A DNA stretch of 64,000 bases from Abelmoschus esculentus. Taxonomy: Eukaryota; Streptophyta; Magnoliopsida; Malvales; Malvaceae. Position 1 is the stretch's first letter. The number at the start of each line of letters is the position of its first letter. The position numbers and the translations under genes were made by a program. Positions 54,064 to 64,000 of the stretch are shown piece after piece. The notes beneath the pieces were generated by a model that ran no database searches, was not told the origin of the DNA, and saw only the letters and a list, made by a program, of their open reading frames with translations. The stretch lies in contig JAUCBN010000020.1 in NCBI GenBank assembly GCA_035048815.1, positions 4,471,501 to 4,535,500 on the forward strand, given 5' to 3'.

Positions 54064-55361
54064 CTAAGCTCTCATGTCCTTCTTTGGTTCCCACGTTGCT
54101 TCTTCGATTCCATGATTCCTCCACAATACTTTTACCAAAGGTATGCACTTTTTCCGAAGCTCCTTAACACCTATATCCAAGATTCCGATAGGTCTTTCCT
54201 CGTAAGTCAAATCCGTATTGACTTCGATTTCCTCAAGTTGAACCACATGCAAAGGATCGGAATGGTAACGCCTCAACATAGACACGTGGAACACATCGTG
54301 TATACGTGCCAACTCTGGGGGGATAAAGCTAGCCGATAAGCTATCGGTCCAACCCTCTAAAGAACCTCATAAGGCCCTATGTACCTCGGACTCAACTTTC
54401 CCTTGCGACCAAATCGGATGATCCTTTTCCACGGAGATACCTTGAGAAACACTTTCTCACCAAGCTCATACTCGATGTGCTTACGCTTCTTATTCGCATA
54501 AGCTTTCTGTCTGTCAAAAATTGCTTGTAACCTCTCTTTGATGATCTGAACCTTCTCTTCGGTTTCTTTAACAAGCTCCGGACCCACAATCTTTCTCTCA
54601 TTAAGCTCTGTCCGACACAAAGGTGTCCTACACCTACGCCCGTACAAGGCCTCGAAAGGAGTCATCTTGATGCTTGACTGATAACTGTTGTTGTAAGCAA
54701 ACTCTACCAACGGTAACTGCTCCTCCCAACTACGAGCAAAGTCCACAACACAACACCGAAGCATATCCTCCAAGATCTGGATGACTCTTTCAGATTGTCC
54801 ATCTATCTGAGGATGAAAAGCTGTACTGAAGTGCAACTTGGTGTCTAAAGCCTCGTGGATAGACCTCCACAACCTCGCCGTAAACCTCGGATCTCTATTT
54901 GATATGATCGATGAAGGTACACCATGCAACCTCACGATCTCCTTAATGTACAACTGAGCCAACTTTTCTAAATTATAGTCCATCCTTACCGGTAAGAAGT
55001 GAGCCGACTTGGTCAACTGGTCAACTATAACCCATATAACATCATGTTTCCTCAGCGTCATCGGTAACCCGGTGACAAAGTCCATGGTCACTCGATCCCA
55101 CTTCCACTATAGAATTTGGATAGGCTAAAGTAAACCTGAAGGAACCTGATGTTCCGCTTTCACTTGCTGACACGCTAGACACCTGGTCACAAACTCTGAC
55201 ACATCTCTTTTCATGCACGACCACCAAAAGAAAGGACGAAGATCCTGATACATCTTATTACTACTCGGGTGAATAGAAAACGGGTTACGGTGAGCTTCCC
55301 TCAAGATATAATCCCGTAGATCCTCTAAGGACGGAACACACAACCGAATTTGAAAGTACAA
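54064..55361 (-). pseudogene. Integrase and chromodomain-like end of pol
   Basis: Pieces in two or more frames. The finger region (55125-55361) has HRNPFSIHPSSNKMYQDL and CLACQQVKAEHQ. The core (54357-55091) has TMDFVTGLP, then ISNRDPRF where active integrases have SDRDPRF, so the second catalytic aspartate is asparagine, then DGQSERVIQ with the glutamate. The last segment (54064-54312) ends HDVFHVSMLRRY and VLWRNHGIEEATWEP, the typical chromodomain-like tail. Integrase would insert the element; the chromodomain may steer it to heterochromatin. Inactive here. Confidence 0.85.
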
Positions 55362-55388
55362 GAACCCACCATCTCGTACCTCAAAGTC

Positions 55389-56839
55389 TTAAACTTGTGC
55401 CCTCTTTATCTCCTGAACAAGCGTGGTCTCCACACGTAACTCTGCCAAAAGACCTCCTTCATCGGTTATCCTCAATCGAGCAAACAAAGCTCTCAAGTCC
55501 GACATGGACTTCCGACTCAAGGCATCGACGACCACATTCCCCTTGCCGGGGTGATACTCTATGACACAGTCATAGTCCTTCAACAACTTTATCCACCGAC
55601 GTTGTCTCAGATTCAAATCTTTTTGGGTAAGCAGATACTTTAAACTCTTATGGTCAGTGTAGATGTAATATTTCTCCCTGTAGAGATAATGCCTCCATAT
55701 CTTTAAAGCGAAGATAACCGCCGCTAGCTCAAGATCATGTGTAGGATAGTTCCTCTCATGGGGTTTCAACTGCCTCGAGGCGTAAGCAACCGACGCTGTC
55801 TCAGATTCAAATCTTTTTGGGTAAGCAGATACTTTAAACTCTTGTGGTCAGTGTAGATGTAACATTTCTCCCTGTAGAGATAATGCCTCCATATCTTTAA
55901 AGCGAAGATAACCGCCGCTAGCTCAAGATCATGTGTAGGATAGTTCCTCTCATGGGGTTTCAACTGCCTCGAGGCGTAAGCAACCACCTTACCCTCTTGT
56001 ATAAGCACACATACTAACCCATTCAAGAAAGCATCACTAAACACCACATAATATTTTCCCGGTTCTGGTTGCGTCAAGACTAGTGCCTCTGTGAGATAAG
56101 CTTTCAACTGCTCAAAACTTTGTTGTCTCCTCTCATTCCAAACAAACAGAACACCTTTCTGGAGCAACTTGATTAACGGTGCCGCTATGATTGAGAAGCC
56201 TTTAACAAACCTCCTATAGTATCCGGCAAGTCCAAGAAAACTATGGACTTCTGATACATTCCTTGGTGGTTTCCATTCCACCACAGCTTGGATTTTCTGA
56301 GGATCAACTTGGATTCCTTCCGCTGCAACTATATGTCCAAGAAAAGCCACCTCAGACAACCAGAACACACACTTACTAAACTTGGAGTACAGACGCCTAT
56401 CCCTCAACACCTGAAGAGTAACCCTTAGGTGATAGTCATGCTCTTCCTCTGAGCGTGAATACACCAAGATGTCATCGATGAACACCACCGTAAACTGAGC
56501 TAGATACGACTGAAAGATTCGGTTCATCAAGTCCATAAAAGTTGCAGGTGCATTTGTAAACCCAAACGACATCACTAGGAACTCATAGTGTCTGTACCGC
56601 GTCCTGAAAGCGGTCTTTTAGACATTCTCTCCCACCATCTTCAATTGGTAGTACCCTGACCTCAGATCTATCTTAGAAAACACACGGGCACCCCTCGACT
56701 GATCAAACAGATCATCGATCCTCGGTAAAGGGTAACGATTCTTGATCATGACCTTGTTGAGCTGACGGTAATCGATGCACATCTTTATCGATCTGTCCTT
56801 CTTCTTCACAAACAAAACCGACGCTCCCCACGGTGACAC
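55389..56839 (-). pseudogene. Reverse transcriptase and RNase H of pol, with a tandem duplication
   Basis: RT begins at 56839 with YRQLNKVMIKNRYPLPRIDDLF, is broken by a frameshift and stop near 56580-56620, and continues with the active site VFIDDILVYS (about 56475). The RNase H region contains LELAAVIFALKIWRHYLY twice because 194 bp are duplicated (55597-55984). 194 is not a multiple of three, so the copy also shifts the frame. Expected products are DNA polymerase and RNase H for replication; neither can be made whole. Confidence 0.88.
55597..55984 (-). repeat. 194-bp tandem duplication in the RNase H region
   Basis: 55597-55790 and 55791-55984 are near identical, with about three differences (for example TTATGGTC/TTGTGGTC). 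The junction has short homology around CCGACG(T/C)TGTCTCAG. Confidence 0.85.
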
Positions 56840-56958
56840 ACTCGATCTGATAAAGCCTCTCTAAAGCAACTCCTGGATCTGCTGCTTCTACTCTCTCATC
56901 TCCGCTGGTGCCATACGATACGATGCTATGGACACTGGTGCCGTACCTGGCAAAACCT

Positions 56959-57522
56959 CTATCCGGAACTCCAACTCACAGTCGGAGGTAAACCAGGCAA
57001 ATCCTCTAGAAAAACATCGGGGTACTCACAAATTGTCCTCAAACTCTCTAAAAATGGACTCTCAACACTCACATCCATCACGTGAGCTAAGAACGCCTCA
57101 CAACTCTGCTGGATCAACCTCTGAGCTGACAAAGCTGACACAACATTCGCTAAATACGGGTTTCTCTCACCCCTCACAACAAGCTTAGAACCATCAGCTA
57201 AACTCTTAGATCTGCACCCTAAACTCGCATCGTGTTCGAACAACCAATCCATCCTAAGGATTTTGTCGAACTCTTGAAACGAAAAAACCATGAGGTCGGC
57301 TGGGAAGATAGACCCTTGCACCTCGATCGGACACCTCCGATACACCTTATCCACCAACACATCTAACCCCAACGGACTAGTCACACGGACTCCCACCTCT
57401 AGATCCTCTGTTGGTAACCCCCACTGTTGCGATATCCCACTACGGATATACGAGTGGGTAGATCTCGAGTCCACAAGAACAACTATAGGGACAAAAAACA
57501 AACTAAACGTACCTGAGATCAC
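56959..57522 (-). pseudogene. Aspartic protease and linker of the chromovirus-like element
   Basis: The frame reads VVLVDSRSTHSYI where active members have D-S/T-G or D-P-G, so the glycine of the catalytic loop is arginine here. Downstream FDKILRMDWLFEHDA and YPDVFLEDLPGLPP connect protease to RT. The frame is open for 187 codons but the enzyme is very likely dead. Confidence 0.8.
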
Positions 57523-57599
57523 ATCTATTGCAACACAGTCCTCTTATGCCTTCACCGTATACTATCTCGCCGGTGCTCTAGCAGTGGACTAAAAGGTGC

Positions 57600-58560
57600 C
57601 TCCTGATGCATGGCTAGCCCCGCCATGTAAGAACCACGACCCCTCTAGGCCTGAAACATAATCCTCTGAGCCTTACCTGGTGGTGACATCACAACCTCTG
57701 GACAGTCCCTCACAAGATGATCCGGCGACCCGCACTGAAAACAAACTCTAGCATTGCCCCCAACACTCTCCTCGGTGGGTCCGACCACAACGTCTACAAG
57801 TCTGAACACTGACACTCCTCTGTAAACTCTTTGGACCCCCAGAAGAAGAAGACATAGATTGCCTCCTACGACCCATAGACTTTGATCTTTGGTTCAACCT
57901 CGAACCCTGATTCGATGCTCCTCTACTCTGATTCCAATGGCTCCTACTTCTACCGGAGTGAGACTGAGAGTTACCTGCATGAATCTGACTAGCTCCACCG
58001 GTGACTCCCTAGCCAACAGACGGCCCATAGGTCAAACCCTAAACCTACTCTAATGACTTGGCATTGGCAGCCAACTCTGAGAACACCTTAGGCAGTGCAG
58101 CAGTGAGATAAGTCTGGATCTTCTTTCTCAAACCTCTCAAGAACCTCTTACATCTCATCTTTTCCGTAGCAACAAGCTCTGGAACATACCGACTCAACTG
58201 AAGGAACTCCTGCTCATAAGCAAAGACCGAATGGTTCCCCTGAACAAGATGGGTAAATCGCTCTCTCAAGGTGTCGATGTGAGTCTCACCCACATACTTA
58301 CTCTCAAACTCCTCAAGAAAGTCCTCCCACTTTGGACGATAAGGATACTAACCCTACTCAATTGTCTCCCACCACTCTCTCGTGTTGCCTTTCAGAAGTG
58401 ACAACACACAAGATAACTTATCTTCTAATCTCAGCCTCATCTGTATCATTATCCACCTTGTGTCATGCAACCACTGATCCGCTTGCACGGGATTGTCCTG
58501 TCTCGTACCAAAGAAGTCAACAGCTCCTTACCTAACACCTATATAACACACTAGATTCCC
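57600..58560 (-). pseudogene. Gag of the chromovirus-like element
   Basis: Capsid piece at 58045-58293 (ERFTHLVQGNHSVFAYEQEFLQLSRYVPELVA in the translation, split by stops elsewhere) and a zinc knuckle at about 57700-57745 reading CFQCGSPDHLVRDC, a complete C-x2-C-x4-H-x4-C. Upstream sequence up to 58560 reads as gag in pieces. It would coat and package element RNA. Several stops prevent a full product. Confidence 0.8.
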
Positions 58561-58591
58561 CCGGGGACTTCCTAGAACTGACTCAACCTAA

Positions 58592-58603
58592 GCTCTGATA
58601 CCA
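58592..58603 (-). other. Primer binding site, initiator-Met tRNA type
   Basis: GCTCTGATACCA on plus is the complement of TGGTATCAGAGC, five bases inside the LTR boundary at 58609. Confidence 0.9.
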
Positions 58604-58608
58604 CTAAA

Positions 58609-58851
58609 TGTAACACCCGACTCGAATGTCACATTGTGCCTCAGGCCAAAGACCTGTATTTAAAAATTTCTTTCGAAAGCCCAACAAATAAATCAATCCA
58701 AGTCCAACATCATTTCACAAAATCCATTTCGGGCTAATATATAAATCCGGAAATATTTTAAAATATTAGGAGCTCCAAAATATTACAACCCATTAAAAAT
58801 ATTCGACTCGAATAATAAACAGAGTTACAAAATACATATAGGGTCCAAAGA
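58609..58851 (-). repeat. 5' LTR of the chromovirus-like element, proximal part
   Basis: Matches 51832-52069 of the other LTR with scattered differences, then is interrupted by the inserted LTR-like element. Confidence 0.85.
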
Positions 58852-60674
58852 TGTAACACCCTTAATAGGTCCTAGGAGGTAACATGACCAATTGATAATT
58901 AAGTTGACCAATATGTAATAGAGAGACCTAATTAAAATAAAATAAAAAGTAAAAGGGCTAAATTTAAGTGACTAAATTGAAACAAAAGGAAAATAAGGAA
59001 GTTTGCATGTAATAGGAAAGTATAAATTGCAAAGTTGAGCAATTAAACCAATAGTTTAGACACATGGCAAGAGATGGATAGTAGAAATCCTATGTGGCAT
59101 AAATGGACCAATAAGATCCATGTTAATTGGATTTTATCCCATTAATTTGATAAAAAAATAATAAAGAAATGGGAAAAGAAGGGGGTTTGGACGGCATATG
59201 GAGAAAGGAGAGAGAAAAATTAAGTTGTCATCTTCTCCATTCTCTTCTCTCCATTGTTAAAAAGCTTGAAGGGGAGATTAGAGAGAGATGTTCATCTTCC
59301 TCAAAAAATTTCACCATAGTCGAAATCTAAGAGAAGAGAAGTTCTCATTCTTATATTCTTTTTTCCTCTTTTCCGGAAATGGAGGGAGAGCTTGATGGTT
59401 CAAGGAATTGGAAGAACTTGCATGCTCAAATGGTTGAAGGTAAAGTGATTATCTCCTTTAGAAAGTATATGTTTCCATGACTAATAAGTTTAGTTGAATG
59501 GAATGCCATGATATTAGAATAAAGATGCATAATAGTGAAATCATGTTTAGCAAGAACATGAGAAGTGTGAATGTGTTAATGGCAATTTGGGGTGTAAGCA
59601 TGTAAATGGTTGTTGTCCCATGAGTTGGAATAAGCTAGAATAATGATTGTTTTTGTAAAGTAATGAGTTAGTGTTTATTTTGGTGATCCTAAATAAATGG
59701 TCACGAAATTAAATGGTAGGAACATGTTAGGTTGCTGGAACAATGATTAAAGAACATGAAAAAGGTGGTTAAGACCATGGAAATGAAGGATAGTCAAATT
59801 GGCCGAAATAGGCAATTCCGGGTAGTCATTTTGTAAAAATTCCCTAGGTCTGGATTTAAGGAGTTTGGAGCTTAAATTTTAAAGTGTGATACTCCTATAC
59901 ACCTAGTTTAAGTGAAAATTTACGGAACCTCAATCTGAGTTCGGTAGGAAAAGTTATAAGCTTCTCCGTAGGGTTGTTCGAGCAGTCTCGAAATCCGGAC
60001 AGGTCTGATTTGAATAAATTCTGGTACTGATCGGGAAATTATTAAAATGTAAGGTTAACTCTTCCTTTTATAGGGTCCTCTTAGCTTTCTAAAGATATAA
60101 AATAAGCTCGATTCGGACATGAGATCTAGGAGATATGATCAAATTACGAAAGGATAGCAAATCTATCCCGAATAAGCAAATGAGGAAATTTACACTTGTT
60201 ACAGTATGTAATCCTTAGAATTAAATGATTTATATATCCCCTAATGAATTATTATGTGAATATGGTTTGTTAGAGAGTCCGAGAGAAGAAAATATCGGAG
60301 AATATCAAAGACACGATCAAGCTTGGAAAAGAGGGAAAGGAATCGTGATCTTCAACCCTTGAATAGCTTGAAATCAACGGTGAGTGTGGCAAACCTTAGG
60401 GTTAGGACCTAGGTTCCTAACCATCCTTGTTTAATTGATTTTATTTTCATGTAATGGACTAATCTATATTCGGTAAAAGGGAAGGAGGTTAATGATAAAC
60501 AACTTGTTTGACAATATGAATTGCTTGCTAGCTTAGTACATTTGCATAGCTCAGAAATACCGAGGTAAGTAATGGCACGCGGCTACGGATGCTAGGTACG
60601 TGAGTCATGCATGAGGCATGTTTAAGTTGGTTTGATTATTCGATTTGTAACATGATATGTATGATTGGATATGC

Positions 60675-60860
60675 TAGCATGATATACGCTTTTGATACAG
60701 TAGCATGACATATGCTTTTGATTCGTTAGCATGATATATGCTTTTGATATGTTAGTATGATATATGCTTTTGATATGTTAGTATGATATATGCTTTGGAT
60801 ATGCTAGCATGATGTATATGCTTTTGGAATGATAGCTTGATGTAAATGCATTGAATATTA
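60675..60860 (+). repeat. 26-bp tandem repeat
   Basis: About seven copies of TAGCATGATATATGCTTTTG plus six bases, starting at 60675, 60701, 60727, 60753, 60779, 60805 and 60833. Confidence 0.85.
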
Positions 60861-61009
60861 GCGTGTTATGGACATCTTTTGTGATAAGGAACTTGTTTAA
60901 TACAAATGGAAAGATTAAATGAATTGAAAACTCTGATTGAGCCTTGGTCGATAGTTGGTCATAGGTATTACGGCATGCCTAGGGTCTGAGCTCATTTGTT
61001 AGTTTGCCC

Positions 61010-61155
61010 AGTACTTCGGTACTTCTGTTTAGTACTTCGGTACTTCTGTTGGTACTATGGGTACCTTTGTTTGGTGGTTAGTCACCATTTGTAGATACCG
61101 TGGGTATCTTTTGTTAGTGCCTTCGTGGCACTTCTGCCAGTACCTTTGTGGTACT
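61010..61155 (+). repeat. Hairpin array C, seven units
   Basis: Seven consecutive hairpins spaced by TCTGTTT-like linkers: AGTAC/GTACT (61010-61023), AGTAC/GTACT (61031-61044), GGTAC/GTACC (61051-61065), TGGTG/CACCA (61072-61087), GATACC/GGTATC (61094-61108), AGTGCC/GGCACT (61116-61132) and AGTACC/GGTACT (61139-61155). Loops are 3-6 bases, often TTCG or TTYGT. Confidence 0.85.
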
Positions 61156-61229
61156 TCTGTTGACTCGCTTACCTAGTCTAACTATATCAAGGCATCATTT
61201 GAAACTAATCCGAAAGATTAAATTAATGA

Positions 61230-61480
61230 TCTTGCTATTGAGCATTTGATATGATATTGCTATTGAGCATTTGATATGATATGGCTATTAAGCATCTGAA
61301 AATGATATTGCTATGAGCATCTGATATGACATTGCTATTGAGCATCCGAAAATGATATTGCTATGAGCATTTGATATGATATTGCTATTGAGCATCCGAA
61401 AATGATATTGTTGTGAACATTTGATACGATATGGACATTGAGCATTTGAGCATGAAACTGTTATCGAGCATATAGTTTGT
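61230..61480 (+). repeat. 27-bp imperfect tandem repeat
   Basis: About nine units of GATATTGCTATTGAGCATTT with a variable tail (GATAT or CGAAAAT). Confidence 0.8.
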
Positions 61481-62395
61481 GAATTCGATTTGCATGCTAG
61501 TGGCATGATACATGAAATTGAGACAAGCATGAAAAGCATGACATCCTTTACACATATGATTGAAATGTTAGTATAAACATGATGGATTGCTTAATTGGAG
61601 TATGTTATGTTAACTTGTTACATGTTTAATGTCTAAATTGCTTAGGGCTGCCTCACTAAGTACTTCATAAGTACTTACCACCTTTGTTTCCTCCTTCCCA
61701 AAATAACAGGTTATCGGACTAAGAAGATAGATCGACTTTGACCGAGAGCAAGGACACTAAGCAAGCCCAAGTATGGTATCTTGTACTTTTGTACTCCTAG
61801 CTTATGGTGGCATAGGGAGCATGCTTAGAATAGTTCATGCATATTGAGATTTAGCATATGGTTTGTATATATATTGTTATTGGAATTTTGGTTTGTAAGC
61901 CATAAGGCTTGGTATTTCATGATAGGCTAGTCATACCTCTTTTGAGATCGACATATGACTTGTATATGTTGGCATTGATAATATGCATGTGGCATGTAAA
62001 TGGTTATAATGGCATGTGGAACATGGAACTAAATAGGATATCATGTGGACCCTTGAAACTACCTTGTGGGTATATAGGTTGCCATAGTGTAAGAACATGT
62101 CATAAAAAGGATAGTTAGTTGGTAGATGGTTTATGATGGTATGAATGGCCATTGTTTAGAAATTATAGCTTTGGTATGTTAAAGGCACATGAACAATAAA
62201 ATTGGTAATGGTTTGGCCAAATGTTAGAATTGATAAGTGGTTATTGCTACTTAAACAAGATATAATCGTCCCTTAAGGTTTAGGGATGGCTTGAGACCAT
62301 ACAAGTGGTCTTTTGGATTGTGTCTAGGTGACTTATAAGTTGAAAACCTGTTATTTCGAGCAGGTTTAAGGTTTAGGGATGGCTTGAGACCATAC

Positions 62396-62770
62396 TCGTG
62401 GGAACGATATCGATACCCCCTTGTCTAAGGCCCATATGGTCCGGTACCTGGTTCGATGCCAGGACTTCCAGTAGCAAAAAGGCATCGATGCCGGTTTCGA
62501 TGCCAAGCTTGGCAGTGAGCTTCCTGGTTCGATACCGGTATCGAACCAGGCTATCCAACCTTAGTCAATGAGTCATCAAATAAGACCAGTTCGATACCTG
62601 GTTCGATACTAGGACCTCCAGTAACGAAATTGCATCGATACCAGTATCGAACCAGGCTCCTCTAGCTTTTGGTCAACGAGTCAATGGGTCAACATAGTTG
62701 ACCAGTATCGAATGGTGGTTTGATACCCCTGTTCCGATACCTCTCTATAAGGGTATCGATACCATAGGCC
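62396..62770 (+). repeat. Cluster of TATCGATAC / TTCGATACC decamers
   Basis: More than ten variants such as GATATCGATACCCC, GGTTCGATACC, GGTATCGAACC and GGGTATCGATACC in 375 bp. Confidence 0.7.
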
Positions 62771-63134
62771 ATTTTTGGAGTCAAGTTTGGGACTAAAGTA
62801 TAGAAATCTCATATCGTGTTTGAGTAACTTTATAAGTTAAATTGAAGTGAGTCTTGAGTCTCAAATGGAAATTAAATTATGATCGGTTATGAGATCAAGT
62901 ATTAGACGAAATTTGATTGAAAAAAAAATAAGTTTAAATCGGATTGAATAGTAAAATGAACATAGAAATGTTTAAAATTGGCCCTCAAAATTGATAAGTG
63001 TTACACGAGATTGATTCGTAATGTATTGCAATTAATTGAAATGTCAACGAAATGAATACAACTTTCGGTCTAATTAACAAGTTTACAAGTCCGGTCGACA
63101 CTCCCGTCTCCTAACCCGGGGTGAGGGTGTCACA

Positions 63135-64000
63135 GAACAAGTACTAGCCCACTAAATCTAATAATTATACTGTGACAACACGGTCGATGCTGAAATCCAA
63201 ACCTTGATGGTGCTCCACAAGAACCGGCTTCACCTAACCTACGCAAGAAAATACATTTCGAACGCTGAGCTACAAAAGCTCAGTGGATACACCGAACTCG
63301 GCCCAAAATCATGCATATCATAAGCAGTAAAGCAAAGTATATAAATATCGTGCATGATATGATGGTCTAGCATGCTTGCCTAACACATGGCATAAACAAT
63401 GTATAATGTCGCACACAGCATATACATGTCACAACACAAATAACACAAAAGAGTGAGGCTCGCGTCCACACAACATCGGGATCCTACACTCAAGATTGAG
63501 GCTGCCCGAAATGTTATATAGGACATCTTCGAACGAGGCCGCCCAACGTTCGGAAATAAGGGATGGAGGTCGCCCAACCAATCCCATGCTCAGAATGTTA
63601 TATCGAACATCTTCGAGTGAGGCCGCCCAGCACTCAGAATAAAGTCATCAATACATCACCCGGAATGTTACATCGGATGGCCTTCGACGTGTTGCAACAC
63701 TTTTGGATATCCGGATTTCCATCAAACAAGAACTCAATACACACAATTGATCCACCTAGGATCTTCACATCAAAACATATCAAGACTTATCATATCTTAG
63801 TCTTTCGGGGTTAAAATTATCAATCTTGGTTCACAATCCGTCTTATTATTTTTATGATTCATAGGGACCCTCAATTACAATTATCGACCTCAAACTCTAC
63901 TTAACTTAGCAAGATTACGCAAGGGTATCGATACCCTTAGGTAAGGTATCGAAACACCTTGTATCGATACCCACCCAAAGGGGGTATCGAAATACTAGTA
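63135..64000 (-). repeat. 5' LTR of the chromovirus-like element, distal part (continues past the window)
   Basis: Matches 52070-52945 of the other LTR closely, including hairpin array D and the start of the GTATCGATAC cluster at 63925. The rest of the LTR and the element's outer edge lie outside the window. Confidence 0.85.

Larger units (their letters stand above)
58852..63134 (+). mobile_element. 4.3-kb LTR-like insert nested in the 5' LTR
   Basis: Begins TGTAACACCC and ends GGGTGTCACA, an LTR-style inverted end pair. Host LTR sequence resumes exactly after it (GAACAAGTACTAGCC, compare 52070). No gag or pol ORF lies inside, so it is a solo LTR of a long-LTR family or a deletion derivative. 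Flanking pentamers AAAGA and GAACA match only partly. It contains a 26-bp tandem repeat (60675-60860), a hairpin array (61010-61155), a 27-bp repeat (61230-61480), a hairpin with arms TAAGTACTT/AAGTACTTA (about 61656-61678) and a GTATCGATAC cluster (62396-62770). Confidence 0.7.
51832..64000 (-). mobile_element. Chromovirus-like Ty3/gypsy retrotransposon, cut by the window end
   Basis: Minus-strand element: 3' LTR at 51832-54000, polypurine tract 54001-54014, pol, gag, primer site 58592-58603, then the 5' LTR from 58609, split by an insert at 58852-63134 and continuing beyond the window. Pol ends with a chromodomain-like segment after integrase, and the primer is initiator-Met, together suggesting the Tekay/Del chromoviruses. 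Stops, frameshifts, a 194-bp duplication and lost catalytic residues make it inactive. Confidence 0.85.

Noticed and set aside
61288..61539. Minus-strand 83-codon ORF
   Set aside because: Arises from the 27-bp tandem repeat at 61230-61480; no protein family.
63563..63814. 83-codon ORF duplicated at 52513-52764
   Set aside because: Both lie in the two LTR copies of the chromovirus, antisense to it; similarity reflects LTR identity, not protein conservation.

Overview
The window is nuclear DNA of a flowering plant. It has intron-containing genes with GT-AG introns, an AT-rich background, plant-specific gene families and nested LTR retrotransposons. The gene types and transposon style suit a Malvaceae genome such as Gossypium, but that is inference; only 'eudicot plant' is well supported. 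There are three recognisable host genes: a RUP1/RUP2-like WD40 repressor of UV-B signalling (14201-15340, minus), a small C2-domain ABA-related (CAR) protein (39103-39784, three exons, plus), and a PIN1-type auxin efflux carrier (42446-45046, six exons, plus) whose first exon has a 1-nt frameshift in this sequence. They form no operon or pathway.

Layout: 1-935 LINE RNase H remnant. 1220-9545 decayed Ty3/gypsy element (initiator-Met primer site) interrupted by a 2.7-kb solo LTR (5952-8642, minus). 9893-13100 Ds-like hAT element with a perfect 8-bp target duplication. 14201-15340 RUP gene. 15490-16633 element with ~190-bp inverted arms. 17428-34263 one 16.8-kb Ogre/Tat-lineage Ty3/gypsy element with equal-length LTRs (2451 bp, about 30 differences by eye), a perfect 5-bp target duplication, an extra ORF before gag, a likely intron between protease and reverse transcriptase, and a second (archaeal-type) RNase H. 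35118-37515 second hAT copy, inverted. 38509-38765 foldback MITE. CAR gene. 41551-42132 MULE-type MITE with a perfect 9-bp target duplication, about 310 bp before the PIN1 start. PIN1. 45595-46205 188-bp tandem repeat. 48153-49648 small LTR-flanked element carrying a CCT4 (TCP-1 delta) fragment. 51832-64000 chromovirus-like Ty3/gypsy element on minus, its upstream LTR split by a 4.3-kb LTR-like insert (58852-63134) and cut by the window end.

The most unusual signal lies in the non-coding parts of the retroelements. Six different LTR or 3'-untranslated segments each hold a short array of hairpins. Within an array the loop is conserved, while the two arms change from unit to unit and stay complementary. 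The clearest are 14 units at 31086-31714 and five GNRA-capped units at 30036-30171 and 30722-30795, both in the Ogre-like element, and seven units at 61010-61155. Such compensatory change suggests selection on, or a copying process that preserves, RNA or cruciform structure. A second cross-family theme is clusters of the palindrome GTATCGATAC in several unrelated LTRs.
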